A stretch of DNA of 64,000 bases from the NCBI RefSeq assembly GCF_901000735.1, contig NC_081551.1:21356545-21420544 (forward strand), read 5' to 3'. Within the stretch, counting starts at the first letter, position 1, and each line of letters opens with the position of its first letter. This stretch comes from Corylus avellana. Its lineage: Eukaryota; Streptophyta; Magnoliopsida; Fagales; Betulaceae. Position numbers and translations under genes: made by a program. Of the stretch, positions 12,479 to 22,940 are shown piece after piece. Under the pieces are notes generated by a model. That model was not told the origin of the DNA. It was given only the letters and a program-made list of their open reading frames with translations, and ran no database searches.

Positions 12479-14414
12479 TCAAAAGGCTCCTCCGCGGCCG
12501 CCACTGGTAGGAGTTGGAACTCTAGGAGATCTTACCTTCTCAAACCAACCCCAATACTCAGGATTACATTGCATTGGAGAAGACAACGACAGAGGCCTCG
12601 GAGTGAATGGACCAGCACACCCTTTCCAATTTGTCAAGCACTTCACCACCACATCTCCCAATTTCCCTCCATTGATCGCCTCATATACCTTCTCTATATC
12701 CTCCCCTGGACTCACCTTCTTCGCTCCGCTCAGAAGCTCTGTCCCCACTTCACTCCTCACTAACCGATATATCGGATATGTCCTGCATTTCTTTATTCTG
12801 TTCGCCACCGGAAAATCTCCTTTCTCAAATCTCTCCCGCGCTTTTTTTACTTCCTCTCCAAGCCTTGCTTTCAGTTCGTCTAGGAATACTGGAATCCGCT
12901 TGAAGATTGAGAAGCCCTCGTCATTTCCATTTTCACCCTTTGAAGGATCTTCCAGTGCTTTCTCTACAAGCACTTCTCGCAGTTGGGACAAGAGGGCATA
13001 AGAGGGATTTGTGGGGTCGTCCAGATAAGAGAATACCGGCAGGTGTTCAATTACCTGCAACAATTCTTTCTCGCAGAAGCGGGATTCAAGCAGCGATCCA
13101 TCTTCAGCAGTGTAAAGGGTCTTCCTCACAACTTGGAGGACGACATGTTTGACAACCTCCCTCATGTTCTCCTCCAGATGTCTCAGATCAACTGCCTGGC
13201 AAAGCGCCACCATGTATGAGGCAGACATAAGCTTCAGAATCTCAATGGCTTCTGCACTCTTTCTGGCTGAAATCAAACCCAGAGAATTTACATCTTGATT
13301 GTGTTGATCGGCACTCTGTACGTGTGTTGTGACAGGGTTAGCCAGGTACTGAAGCTCAGAGCAGTATGCAGCCATGGCTATCTCTGCCCCTTTGAACCCA
13401 TAATCCAAGCTTGGATTAGGCCCGCCGCTCAAATTGGAAGGCAACCCATTGTTGTAGTAGTCACATACGAGCTCAGAGAACTGAGCAAACATGAGTTTCC
13501 CAATTGCTGCAACGGCAATTCGGAGATTGTCCATGGAGACACCGATTGGTGTACCCTGGAAATTCCCTCCAAGGAGAGCAATATCTCGAGCAACATCGAT
13601 CAATGGGTTGTCATTCACAGAATTGATTTCCCTTTCAATTGAATGCGTTGCCATGCGGATGACTTCGATTTGGGGTCCGAGCCATTGGGGGGAGGTTCTG
13701 AGTGCGTACCTGTCCTGTTTTGGCTTTGACAATGGGTCTTTCTCGTGACGAAGATTTGCTTCCTTCATGTAGTCGCTCTCATCCAAAAGGTACTCCATGA
13801 TAGCAGCTGCTTCAATCTGGCCAGGATGGTGCTTGAGCTCATGCGTCAGTGGGTCTGTGAATTCGGGCTTGCCGACCATGACTTCGCAGAAGAAAGCAGA
13901 GAGAACTTCTGCAAACAGAGCCAAAACGTTGGCATCAAAACAAACTGTTGCAGCCACAGCCGAGCCAACACATGTCCCATTTACAAGAGCTACGCCCTCC
14001 TTTGCTTGGAGCTCGAAAGGAGCTGGAATCCCTGCCCTCTTGAGAGCTTCCAAGGCTGTGATTTCTTCATTTTCAGGGGTGACCACTTTGGAATTATGGC
14101 GGCCAGTCAATAAACCAGCAATATAGGATAGCGGTACAAGATCCCCCGAAGCCGTGATAGTCCCCCTTAGGGGCAGTTTCGGGATCAAATTTTTGTTCAT
14201 CAGCTTGGCCATGCCTTCGAGTACCTCCCATCGAATACCGGAATAGCCCTGCATCAGTGTGTTTGCGCGAACGAGCATAGCTACCTTTGAATAAGTGGAC
14301 GGAAGACTCTCTTTCCCGATCACTCCGGCATTAAGGAACCGTATAAGCTCTGTCTGGAGGTCGGTAGTTTTGCCGGTGCGCCGGTGTGACGAGGCTCCAA
14401 ACCCAGTGGTAACA
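12479..14414 (-). CDS. PAL: Phenylalanine ammonia-lyase, 5'-truncated at a gap (PAL-A)
   Basis: The reading frame is open from the gap to the TGA at 12479-12481. It corresponds to residues 126-769 of the complete neighbours (starting VTTGFG), so the first 125 residues, including the catalytic Tyr124, are not in the assembly. The MIO triad Ala-Ser-Gly lies in [12 protein letters not shown]. This is the most divergent copy. Relative to PAL-B numbering it has Glu494 to Asp (codon 13307-13309, SADQHNQ), His406 to Leu (codon 13571-13573, ALLGGNFQG) and Ala273 to Cys (codon 13970-13972, NGTCVGS). These sit in or next to active-site motifs. It also has T to K in EEVKKARE and the INGGK signature shared with PAL-D. 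It could be a decaying copy, a copy with altered activity, or a complete gene cut by the assembly. The apparent fusion with upstream GPC1 residues across the Ns is an artefact. Confidence 0.88.
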
Positions 14415-14514
14415 NNNNNNNNNNNNNNNNNNNNNNNNNNNNNNNNNNNNNNNNNNNNNNNNNNNNNNNNNNNNNNNNNNNNNNNNNNNNNNNNNNNNNN
14501 NNNNNNNNNNNNNN
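14415..14514. other. Assembly gap (100 N) inside two genes
   Basis: The gap swallows the PAL-A 5' end (at least 375 bp of coding sequence plus promoter) and the 3' end of the acyltransferase gene. Far more than 100 bp must be missing, or two contigs have been misjoined. Confidence 0.97.
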
Positions 14515-16957
14515 TTCCACCATACCACACAGATGCAGAAACCTTGAGAATTTGGAAAATCATATGCAATCTATATGACAAGAAGATGGGGACAGCGAGT
14601 GCCATGGTTGCTACAGTAAATATGGCTTGGAGCACAATGTACATGAACAAGCGATTTTGATCCCCAAGCAAACCACTTAAGCGCCACCAAAGATTGTTTG
14701 CTTTCTGTGCTTTTTTTGAGAGTTCCCTGCCAACCCAAAAACTCAGCAAAACAGAAGAAGAATTGGGGAAGGGGAGTGCAAAATATTATCCAACAAAAGA
14801 AAGCAGCAAATTAAACTTTGTAAACAATTCTAACCATACAAAAAATGATTGATCAATAGTGGGATTCTTTGAGAGAGAGATGGAGAGTTGACTACCTGTA
14901 AGAAGTCATGACTTCAGGATCTCTTAATAGCCTCTGTCGACGCAGGACATCGACAATGAGAAAATAGAGAATCTGCCATAGGGTATATGCAATTAACGGA
15001 ACCACAAACAGCCATGTCCAAAGATAGGATTTGTCTTCTACATACGGCCAAGAAACTCTGCCAGAAGTTCCTTCCGGGTGCATGGCTGCAAAGGTTGATG
15101 GATCCCACCATCGAATGGTAAAGAAAACTATACCTGAAAAGAAAAACATTGCATTAGGTATCTTAGTACTTACTAATAAACACCGCAAGGGATGTACTAT
15201 ACATCATAAACTTTGCCTATCTTTTGGAGGAACCCAGTAGACTAGCTGTAGCTGTATTTGGTTGTCTTTTTTTCTTTTTCCGCAATAAAATCATTAGACC
15301 ATCATTGTTTAAAGGTACCATATAAAGAAGGCCACCTAAACAAAGAAGGTTCAGCTTACCGGGTAAAAGATGTATAAGGACACTAACAAGTTTGTCAAGA
15401 GAACTGAAAACCAAGCTACAGCGCCAAACAATCAATGCCCATGCTAACGGCCCCTGCAGTACTATCCAAATGAGATAAAAAGTGGACAAGTAAATCATTT
15501 TCCCATAAAGGTGCAGAGACCCCTGGACTACTCGCTCACCTCAGCAAATGAGAAACAAACCAGAAAAAGCTTTTCATTCCTTGGATACAAAAGAAGGTCG
15601 ACCAAGAAGATTGTATTGGCATAGTAGCAAAAATCCTGAGACACAAGAAAAATTATGTAACTTTCTTAGGGTACTTCAATAATGAAATTTGTATGCATGT
15701 GTGTACAGCAGTCTCAAATTTTGAGATCTTAAAGAGTATATAAGATGATCTGTAGAAGCTTTGGATTAAAGGGGGCAAAGATAAAATTATGAAGAGGCTA
15801 ACTAATGTAAAACGGACATACATAGAGACTTGGAAATTCCGCTACACCAAAATCTTTATTCAAACTCCCCTCACAAATTACTCTCCTATTTCCTATCCTC
15901 TTTCTATCTTCTTATATGGTTTCCAGTTCTACTATGAAGTTAAGAAACAATACAAACGATGGGAAAATGAAAGAAAAGAAAAATCAAACTCAGTTATTTC
16001 TGCATATTTTTTGTTAAATGTTACGCCAAGAATTCTTTTCCCAGTAACTCAACCCGAATCTTTGTTGATCTTCTCATCACCTTTGCAACAGACCTTCAAT
16101 TTGAACTACGTACAAATCATGGGTGCAATATCATGATTTCACACAAATATATCACTTTACTTTAAATTATTCTAGTAACAATATGATCGAACTATGACAC
16201 CACCAAAACTCAAAATTCCATTGCCGAAAGAGCCAATTAAGCTTTACAAATCAATAAATACATGAATACATACACTTAAGCAATACAAGAAATTCTTCAG
16301 AGATGGTAAAGCTTACCAAAAGATAGTAATGCCATTTCTTGAACCGATAGTATATCCACCGGAGAGGAACAAAGATAACATAAAACAAGCAATATACGTA
16401 GCGAATATCTTGGGGTCCTGATGAAGAAGATTTAAAGAACAGACCAAAAAAATCAAAATAAGGTTTTCAACAGCAATAGTAGTAGTGCATTCTATCAATC
16501 AAACAGCTATACTCACTCGCTCCCAATAGAAAGCAAAACCCGCCAAAACTGAGAACTCCCATAAGATGAGTAACCTAGATATCAAAATCCAATCCAAATA
16601 TTAACACCCAAAAATGATTAAACGTGGTTTATTTACATCGCAACATCAATGAATCAACCCCATCAAATTAATTATCTTAGAAACGGAGAGGCCACCTTGT
16701 TAATGAACCTTTCGTGTTCCTCGGCCTGTTTGGCAATCTTAACGGCCTGTTTGGACAGGATCTCCTTGGTTTGAGCCACTTTCTACAAAACAAAACAGAC
16801 CCAGATCGCAAAAACCAATAAAAAACACAACCCACGATTCAAAACCAGTAGATTTCACAGATTTACCAATTACCTTAGACCGATCCTTAACCCTCTGATT
16901 CAACTTCTGAAACGAATCCCCATTCATGTCCTCCACAGGCTCTTCGCCGCTCGACAT
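14515..16957 (-). CDS. GPC1: Glycerophosphocholine acyltransferase (DUF2838), 3'-truncated at a gap
   Basis: Eight exons are visible, all with GT-AG borders: 16957-16874, 16782-16696, 16574-16517, 16417-16317, 15635-15540, 15453-15360, 15133-14896, and 14726 to the gap. Spliced, they give about 323 residues beginning [10 protein letters not shown]. The conserved core is [28 protein letters not shown], the helix [36 protein letters not shown], and [20 protein letters not shown]. This is the multi-pass GPC acyltransferase family (Arabidopsis At5g35460, yeast Gpc1). The enzyme reacylates glycerophosphocholine with acyl-CoA to lysophosphatidylcholine, in the phosphatidylcholine deacylation/reacylation cycle. 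Roughly the last 40-60 residues are lost in the gap after SVWYGG. No internal stop or frameshift is seen, so the truncation is probably technical. Confidence 0.9.
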
Positions 16958-17201
16958 TTTTGCTATGCAAAAACCGTATCACAGAGACACACAGAGATAG
17001 AGAAGGTTGTGCTTTGGTGTGTTATATGGAGCAGAGCCTTGATGGGAAAGAGAAAAAGCTATGTTCTTCCACGGATAAAAGATCTCTTTAAACAGTGTTA
17101 AATATATACACTTGTAATACTGCCGTCGGTCGAGAGAGAATTATATACATTTATATTCTCTCCGGGCCATTTTGCATTCGAGAGTTGATGGCTAGAAATA
17201 G

Positions 17202-17592
17202 CTACAAATAGACATCCGTTTACTAACCAAGAAAATAATAATAAAATATTATTTTATATTAAAAAAATATAAAATAAAATAATAAGAGGTGGTTAGCCAC
17301 TCCATTGGAGGCTGGGGTGGCTCTTGGGGTAGTCCGGCCACTCCCAATGGCCAAACGAATTATTATTATTATTATTATTTATTTTTTCTTTTTTAGATTT
17401 GGCCCTGGGGTGGTGCCATGGGTCTAGGGTGGCCGAAGCCACCCCAGCCCCAGCCCCAACTAGAGTAGTTCAGAAACCCCCAATGGGGTGGCCAACCACC
17501 ACTCCTTATTTTTTTTTTAATTATTATTATTTTTAATATAAAATAATATTTTACTATTATTTTTTGTTAATGGACAGATGTCTCATTTGTGG
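17202..17592. mobile_element. Foldback / long-hairpin MITE
   Basis: The two ends are inverted copies. CTACAAATAGACATCC at the left pairs with the inverse of GATGTCTCATTTGTGG at the right. The pairing continues through AT-rich arms and GC-rich blocks (GGTGGTTAGCCACTCC against the inverse of GGCCAACCACCACTCC). Each arm is about 110 bp and the loop is rich in GGGGTGG and CCACCCC motifs. There is no coding sequence. The superfamily is uncertain; Mutator-type is possible. The acyltransferase promoter lies between it and 16957. Confidence 0.65.
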
Positions 17593-18621
17593 TTCTAAGA
17601 TTTCTTTTTATAAATCCTAATCATGAATGGGAGAGGATCCTGTTTCATACATTTATAAGGTCTCCTTTGTTTTGACCGTAAATTTTATGATGTTTTTTGG
17701 TACAATAAAAATAAAAACAAGATTAAATTAAAAATATTTTGTTTTAGTTTTTGTAAAATAGTTTTTCTTTTGTAAAATTATAAATTATTTTTTAAATAAT
17801 ATTTTTACCATTTATTCTTTACTATTGTTAGAGGAGGGCCCTTACTATCAAGTCCATCCTAATAATACCCTTTTGCAGCATCTAATTACTATGTAACACA
17901 TCATCAACTTAAGAAAAATGCAAGAAATGAAAGTGAGAATAATTACACTAAATTAGAAAAAAAAAACCTGTAGTCGGTCTGGTCGGCGGTGAATGCCTCA
18001 AACCCTGCAAGTCATGACCCGCCTCAAAACCCGTTTCTAATACATAAAATCTCGTTTCTGATGCTACAAAACACGTTTCTAATGCTTCAAAACCCGTTTT
18101 TAATGCCTCAAAACTCGTTTTTGAATTCAAAATTAAAACCTAAGGATGGAAGGTTAACTCTTTAAGATTTTATCACCCTAAAATTTAGTGTATTTTGGTC
18201 AAACTTATTTTTGTGCATTTTTTTTTATTATATATTTTTACTTATATATCAATTATTAATTAGGAACTATAAAATATGTGTTATCATAATGGTCCTGATA
18301 AAAAGTTTTCTTTTGCTAGGGTTCATCTAAATCCACTACGGGAGGCAAAGGTCACCATGCCGCCATCAGAGGTCGCAATTATTTTTCTTTAATTTTTCAT
18401 ACTAGTTAGTAGTTAAATATAAAAAAACAAAAATTCTTTCTCGTCAGAAAAATTTTCCAACTATAAGCTTTAGGTGGAACCCAACGGATCCTAGTTTTTA
18501 TTTTATGTGTTAAATATTGCTAATGTGGGCAATTGGGGAAAGTTGCACAGTGATTGTTCATGTGTCGGATAGACGCCACGTAAGCGTTACGTGTGGGCCG
18601 CATTTGCGGAGAGAGCAACAC
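17593..18621. other. Spacer with dispersed repeat; no gene
   Basis: AT-rich spacer. About 17860-18180 is one copy of a dispersed repeat whose second, diverged copy is at 24765-25045; both end in a GGTTAAC-rich tail. I see no gene. Confidence 0.6.
18021..18125. repeat. 21-bp minisatellite, five units
   Basis: Units start at 18021, 18042, 18063, 18084 and 18105. Each has the form CAAAACCCGTTTCTAATGC with a few changes. On the minus strand the array stays open and reads as five seven-residue repeats of the type TGFEALE, but no gene context supports coding. Confidence 0.85.
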
Positions 18622-18724
18622 AATTGCAGTAACTTATCTTTGTACGTGGCACGAAATGATTGGTAACTTGAATAAGAGAATAAGAGATTACAGAGTATAG
18701 TAATGCTAGATTCGTGGGAAATTG

Positions 18725-18809
18725 ATTTTTTTTTTTTTCCATGTCCACACAAAAAGGGAAGGAGGATTCGAACCAGTGACCTCCGCTTCATAAGGCGTGA
18801 TCTCCAGCT
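18725..18809 (-). mobile_element. tRNA-derived SINE, 5'-truncated
   Basis: A poly-T run leads into the conserved CATGTCCACACAA tail region, then a B-box-like GGATTCGAACCAGTGACC (minus-strand GGTTCGAATCC). The 5' A-box part is missing. It is flanked by TAGATTCGTGGGAAATTG (18707-18724) and the near-identical repeat at 18810-18827. Copy A has the empty site at about 87-104. Confidence 0.82.
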
Positions 18810-18827
18810 TAGATTTGTGGGAAATTG

Positions 18828-18939
18828 TTTTTTTTTTTTTTTTTTTAACATGTCCACACAAGTGGGGAAATTAGGATTCGAACTAGTGATTTCCGCTTCA
18901 TAAGGCGTAGTCTCCAGCCGATTGAACTATTCCTTTGAG
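18828..18939 (-). mobile_element. tRNA-derived SINE, inserted beside the previous one
   Basis: Poly-T head, CATGTCCACACAAG, GGATTCGAACTAGTGA and an A-box-like CCGATTGAACTATTCC. A third copy of the target site follows at about 18940-18955. Together the two SINEs give a tandem pair with three target copies, absent from the paralogous position near base 104. Confidence 0.82.
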
Positions 18940-19009
18940 ACTTCGTGGAAAATTGTTGACTACAAAATAAGGAAGCTTTTTATTGCCATTTGATTCTAAT
19001 ACGGATTAC

Positions 19010-19121
19010 TTTTTTTTTTTTTTTTTACATGTTGCATAAGAGGGAAGGGAGATTCGAACTAGTGACCTCCACTTCATTAAGCGTGTTTCTATTTCTATTT
19101 GATTGAGTTACCTATTGGAGA
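19010..19121 (-). mobile_element. tRNA-derived SINE (paralogous to 159-266)
   Basis: Same insertion as in copy A, with the target duplication CTAATACGGATTAC at 18996-19009 and a diverged repeat at 19122-19135. The B box GATTCGAACTAGTGACC is better preserved here than in copy A. Confidence 0.75.
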
Positions 19122-20705
19122 TTAATACTAATTACTTAGAAAGAAAGAAAAGAAGAACTCTAATTAATATGGATTTAGGGACAACTTTTCTTTGCTAGGT
19201 TGGGTAATGATATGACAAGTAGGCATATTAATAACCAGCCATAAATAAAATTTTAGGCACCGCCACACGGGGTTGCCTCTCTCTCTCTTTGTTGGGTTCG
19301 TTCTTGCTTATAATACTCTAATTTTTTATATAATTTACAAGGCAGTTTATATTTTATAAAAATGAGTGTCATGTAAAGTGTCACGTGATAATTTACATAT
19401 TAGTAGCTGATATTAGTAAGTGTCAGGTGAATTGTCATGTCAATTTTATAGTTGAATACTATGTAAATTGTCAGATCAATTTATAAAAAACATATTGTTA
19501 AAAAGTAATACCCTCATGAGCAATAAGTAAACAATCGAGGTTTCATATATGTTCAACCAAGTATAGATAGAATTATATGTTGACCATCTTGAACAACAAT
19601 AACAATAAAATCAAGGGAAAATTGTTACACCGGTCCATGTAGTTTAACTACCCTCTCTGCCCGATTATGAGGGTGGTCGAAATACATTCAAATTTTGATT
19701 TTTGAAGGTGGCCGACCCCTCCTCCCTACCCAAACCATTTTTATATGTTTTATTTGAAGATAATTTTGTAATTTCATAAGGGCTATGTTATAAACCGATT
19801 GAAATTTGTACAAAAAAAAAAACTTTATTATTGAGGCATATCACAATGATTTATATGTTCATCTTGAAACTACAATGGTTTATTTGTTAGTTGTTACAAT
19901 GTAAAATGTTAATACATAAAATCAACTAGTGATCACCCCATGTCTAGTTATCGATCTGGGATCCTTACAAGACAATCAAACATCAGAGTGACATGTGCAA
20001 AGGGGAATGAGGTCAACGGTGCTAGTGCCACCTCTAATGTTTAAAGGTATGAGGTGAAAAATAAGAGAGATAGATGAAAAAATTAGGGGATAAGTCATGA
20101 AAGTATACTTGGATTTAGCCTCTTACTAACCTTATATAGGTTAAACATCATTTAAGTTGTGTGCCTTCATAAGAAAATTGTCGTCCAAACGACCATTAAT
20201 TTGGCATTCAATTGTAGGAGTGATTTTGATCATCCTTCCTTTGGTGAACTATCTTTTCTAAGCGGATGCATTCATTGTTTTCTATAGATGATGGTTGCCT
20301 GATATGAAATTTCCCTCCTAGACATATGCTTCACACAAAATTGGGTTTTAGTGAGCTTGCTAGTCCTTTGAGCCGCATTCAGGCCGACTGTCTTATGGGC
20401 CTGATGGGCTCAGACATATACTTCCATTACATAAAACTACAACAATACTAACAATAAAAGACGTATAAAAAACAAAAGTAAAAAACCTATTTTTGTTTGT
20501 TATGACATATAAAGAGAAGTATTTTATTATAATGTCAGATGCTCCTTCAAAGTATATTCTAAAGGAATATGGGTAAAACCACAAGGACAAATTCTCAGAG
20601 CATATATGCGCGCGCCCTTTGATTTTTTTCAATAATGGAAAAATTGGCACGACGCTCTGGCCAACAGGTTGGCGCGTGATTTGAATATTTTCAGGCTGCG
20701 GCAAC

Positions 20706-21661
20706 TAGGGGTGGGCAAATTAACCGTTACCGTTTAACCGGCCGTCTACCGGCTTCGACCGAACCTATATAAACCGTAGCCGATATGCCGATATCCTTAT
20801 CGGTTAAAAAAAGTATACCGGAATTCGGTCCGGTCCGGTCCGGTCCGGTTAAACGGTTCTTATCGGTTAACCGGTTAACCGATAAGAAACCGGATTTTTT
20901 TTTTTTTTTTTTTTTTTAAGTCCTAGTCCCAAAACGGCGCCGTTTAGTCTTTTAGAGAGGTTTCCAAATTCCCACAAGTGACTCAGGTTTCCGAATTTGT
21001 GTAATGGTGTTGCCCATGACTTATTTTCCTTTTGCTAAGTGTCTTTAATTAGTTAATACTTTGTTTATTATTCATTAATGAATTTTATTTTAATTTGGGT
21101 TTGGGTAGGTTTGATGTTTTTTTTTTAAGTGATGGCATTTGATGAGATTTCTTTGCCTTTGGTAAAAGCATTTTTCATTAACTAGTTTTGCTAGTCTAAT
21201 TAGCATTCATTATGTTAATTAGTCCATTTGCTTTGGAAAAATGTATTTTATAATATTAAAAAAAAAAAAAAAATTGAAGTGGATCAATATAAAAAAGCTT
21301 CAATTTTTAGCCCAAAAAACAAATATTTGGGTCCCAACAAAAAGTATTTGGTCCCTAAAACAACTAATTTTTAATAAATTATTTTATCCCAACAAAAAGT
21401 ATTTGGGCTCTCAAAAGTCAAAAAAACTCATTTTTGATTTTTGGCCCAACAAAATAAATCAATATAAAGCTCTCGGTTAAATCGGTTAACCGGTTTAACC
21501 GGACCGTTTAACCGTGTACCGTTTTAACCGAAATTATCGGTTAAAATTCTTATTGGTTCGGTATCGGTTAATAAACCGTTTAACCGAAAATTATCGGTTA
21601 CTAACCGATAAGGTCCTTAACCGGACCGTTTTGACCGATATCCAGCCACTTTACCAGTCCC
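20706..21661. mobile_element. hAT-like non-autonomous element
   Basis: It begins TAGGGGTGGGCAAATTAACC, a typical plant hAT terminus. Both ends are packed with TTAACCG and CGGTTAA motifs (about 20720-20890 and 21475-21640), which look like subterminal transposase-binding repeats. The middle is AT-rich with no transposase frame. The right end near TTTACCAGTCCCA is a poor match to the left terminus, and I cannot find the expected 8-bp repeat of GCGGCAAC after it. The right border is uncertain. Confidence 0.6.
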
Positions 21662-22639
21662 AAAGACAAAAAAAAAAAAAGTTTTTTTTTACTTAAAAGC
21701 TTTATTTCTCAAACACAATCTCAAACATGTTCTTAACACTCATGACCACTTTTATAAAGCAGTCACTCTATGTAGGCTACTCCTCGTCTTCCCAATACGA
21801 GACCGAAGTGTTAATATTCTTTTTGCAAATTAAATTATTTTTTGAGTTGATTTGGGAAGTAATATTTGGTTAACTTTGATCAAATCCACAATTGCAGGAG
21901 TCATGGAAAAGATCCCATCAACAGTTGCCTCCCATTTACTTCTCCTTTTTACAAAAAAAGGTCACCTTTGAAATTAGGAGTAGAAAACAAGAAAGAAAGA
22001 AAGAAACCGCGTGGGAAAAACCTCAAAAAAACAAGCCCAACTAAGCAACGACGCGTGGACTGTGTTGTGGAGGCCAGTCTGACAAAATGCCAAGTGGCAT
22101 TCGAGATCCGACGGTGTGGAAATCATTTAGGATTTGATCCCCACGAGTTGTGTTGAGTTGATGAAGAATTGGGTGTGGTGTGCAATCTAGTTCAACTTTA
22201 TTGATGAATGGAAGAATCTCCAAAACACATGGACTTGAATGGCTTGTCATCTCTAATTTCCTATCAAGTCATCAGCATTTGATGTTGAAACACCCATTTA
22301 ATAGCTGGATTATGCACAATTTCCAGTACTTTTGTGTACTAAACTCTTGTTTATGCGTGCAAATAATACATTTTGTCTATGACCAATCAACTCTCACAAA
22401 GAACTAAGGACTAAGAGCTCATTGGATTGCCTTTGTATTTCTAATTTCTATAATGGCATTATTAATTAGAAACAATTTGAGTAGATAGTCTTTAAAAAAC
22501 CTTCTAGAATGTCCAACAAAAAATGTCAATTCGGACTTCTTAGATTTTTTTTTTTTACCTAAATCTCCTAGAATTTGAGCAGGAAATGGGAGGAAAAGCC
22601 TGCAAGACCCAATGTACAGGTGACTTTTGATAAAATTCA

Positions 22640-22940
22640 TAATAAAATAGAAATAGAAATGAATTGCGGAAATAAAATAAATGAGAGACAAAGATTTTAA
22701 CGTGGTTCGGTCAACGACCTACATCCACAGATAAAGCCCTAAGGGCTACATTAGGCTCTTATTGAATAATTTGTTTACAATACAGAATGTTTTATTTATA
22801 GAGCTTACACATAAATGTAATCTTAATCAAATCCCCTAATTTAGGGTGATCAAATCTCTAAATTAGGCTAATCTAATCTTCATCAATCATAATCAAATTC
22901 CTAACTTTAGGGTCATTTAAATATACTCTAACAACTTTCA
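22640..22940 (-). mobile_element. LTR fragment (copia-type), remnant
   Basis: The stretch around 22695-22720 carries AACGTGGTTCGGTCAA. In inverse this is the ACCGAACCACGTT block common in R/U5 regions of plant LTR retrotransposons. It lies beside a GGGCTACATTAGGCTC TTATT run and a TTTATAGAGC leader-like region. I see no internal domains or paired LTR, so it is a solo or truncated LTR. Confidence 0.4.

Larger units (their letters stand above)
18622..20705. repeat. Segmental duplicate block, copy B (left part)
   Basis: Direct counterpart of bases 1-1857, beginning CAATTGCAGTAACTTATC in both and ending at GCGGCAAC just before a hAT-like element. It differs from copy A by two extra SINEs and small substitutions and indels. 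It contains no gene. The minus-strand frame at 20393-20704 is kept in both copies but resembles nothing I know. Confidence 0.88.

Noticed and set aside
12479..14749. Single 756-residue frame joining a membrane protein to PAL
   Set aside because: It runs through 100 N; both halves are truncated members of unrelated families.
18755..18800. tRNA-like segments with B-box sequence at several places
   Set aside because: Each has a poly-A tail and target duplications and does not fold into a full cloverleaf, so they are SINEs rather than tRNA genes.
20720..21640. Clustered TTAACCG motifs resembling a CRISPR-like or satellite array
   Set aside because: Irregular spacing, both orientations, bounded by a hAT-like end; a eukaryotic transposon subterminal region fits better.
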